Part shown: positions 6,157 to 6,404 of the stretch, piece by piece
Position numbering within the stretch: position 1 is the stretch's first letter
How the letters are laid out: every line of letters starts with the position of its first letter
DNA from: Victivallales bacterium
GTDB lineage: Bacteria > Verrucomicrobiota > Lentisphaeria > Oligosphaerales > Lenti-02
Direction of reading: 5' to 3'
Length of the DNA: 6,404 bases
NCBI GenBank assembly: GCA_018648945.1
Contig: JABGQJ010000452.1
Coordinates: 1-6,404 of the forward strand
Program-made: the position numbers and the translations under genes
The notes under the pieces: generated by a model
Told to the model about the DNA's origin: nothing
Databases searched by the model: none
Seen by the model: only the letters and a program-made list of their open reading frames with translations

Positions 6157-6201
6157 TCCCGTTCCCCTAGTGGCTTCAGGAGGTCCGTCTCGGGCGGGAC
6201 T

Positions 6202-6230
6202 ACCATAGGCTGAGCCAGTGGGCCAAGCAA
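6202..6230 (-). promoter_or_regulatory. Weak sigma-70-like promoter candidate for the lipoprotein gene
   Basis: On the minus strand TTGCTT (6230-6225) and TATGGT (6207-6202) are separated by exactly 17 bases. Only 3 of 6 and 4 of 6 consensus bases match. It lies about 45 bases upstream of ATG 6156. Confidence 0.25.
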
Positions 6231-6304
6231 GGTGTCGCGTCTCCGCCCGTTGCGGCCTGCAGCGACCACTTGCCCACCAGGTTGCCGGAACTCGCCCCCC
6301 ACTT

Positions 6305-6404
6305 TCAGACGGCACAGGCAAGCAAGCGATGCGAGGTCTTGAAATGCTGCTTCCTTCGCCTCATCTTCTTCTCGTCGTCTTTGGCGAATTCCTTCAGCTG
6401 TGAC
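6305..6404 (-). CDS. C-terminal fragment of a minus-strand gene entering from the right edge
   Basis: The minus frame is open from the right edge to TGA at 6307-6305, giving 32 codons. They begin SQLKEFAKDDEKKMRRRKQ and end HRLLACAV. About three quarters of the third positions are G or C in this frame, whereas an adjacent frame is A/T-rich at third positions; that favours this frame as coding in a GC-rich genome. The peptide is lysine/arginine-rich and probably helical, and too short for family assignment. It stops about 150 bases before the lipoprotein start on the same strand. Confidence 0.42.
   Translation of the reverse strand, partial: SQLKEFAKDDEKKMRRRKQHFKTSHRLLACAV

Noticed and set aside
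6178..6183. AGGAGG on the plus strand
   Set aside because: No ATG, GTG or TTG start codon follows within 4-12 bases, and no plausible plus-strand gene lies beyond it.
6157..6321. Upstream extension of the lipoprotein frame to ATG 6321
   Set aside because: The extra 55 residues look non-coding and would place the lipoprotein signal in the middle of the protein. ATG 6156 has a plausible ribosome binding site.
6218..6403. A 61-residue plus-strand open frame at the right edge
   Set aside because: No ribosome binding site or recognisable feature. The opposite strand has a frame with better third-position GC bias over 6305-6404.

Overview
This is a GC-rich bacterial window dominated by one very large secreted repeat protein on the plus strand (643-5691, 1682 residues), flanked by smaller genes on the minus strand. 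The big protein has a signal peptide, an N-terminal module ending in YPVRIDPT, fourteen about 47-residue WDGxxW / LYAGGxFTTAGG repeats, Ig-like and InlB-like modules, and a C-terminal GWN...GYWI tandem. From memory of such proteins, this layout points to the Planctomycetes-Verrucomicrobia-Chlamydiae superphylum, most likely a Lentisphaerota, Kiritimatiellota or Verrucomicrobiota member. No ribosomal or marker gene is present, so the lineage is an inference.

Layout: 1-389 (minus) is the N-terminal half of an amidohydrolase-like TIM-barrel protein that runs off the left edge and has lost the usual HxH metal motif. Positions 390-642 are a divergent intergenic region; for the plus strand it holds a candidate sigma-70 promoter (540-567), a dyad next to its -35 box, a leader hairpin (591-606) and a ribosome binding site. 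Positions 643-5691 are the giant adhesin-like or matrix-like protein. Only 24 bases then separate its stop from the convergent end of a small minus-strand lipoprotein gene (5716-6156); a short GC hairpin (5690-5702) overlaps the stop. Positions 6157-6304 are intergenic with a weak promoter candidate for the lipoprotein. Positions 6305-6404 probably hold the C-terminal 32 codons of another minus-strand gene entering from the right.

Functionally, the giant protein looks like an exported surface or extracellular protein: a presumed beta-propeller head, a stalk of Ig and InlB modules, and a C-terminal domain that may handle sorting or anchoring. No enzymatic motif is visible in it. The neighbours are not obviously linked to it: it is divergent from the left gene and convergent with the right one, so it is probably transcribed alone. 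I saw no tRNA, rRNA, CRISPR array, transposase, integrase or recognisable defence system. The most interesting material is the internal architecture of the giant protein.
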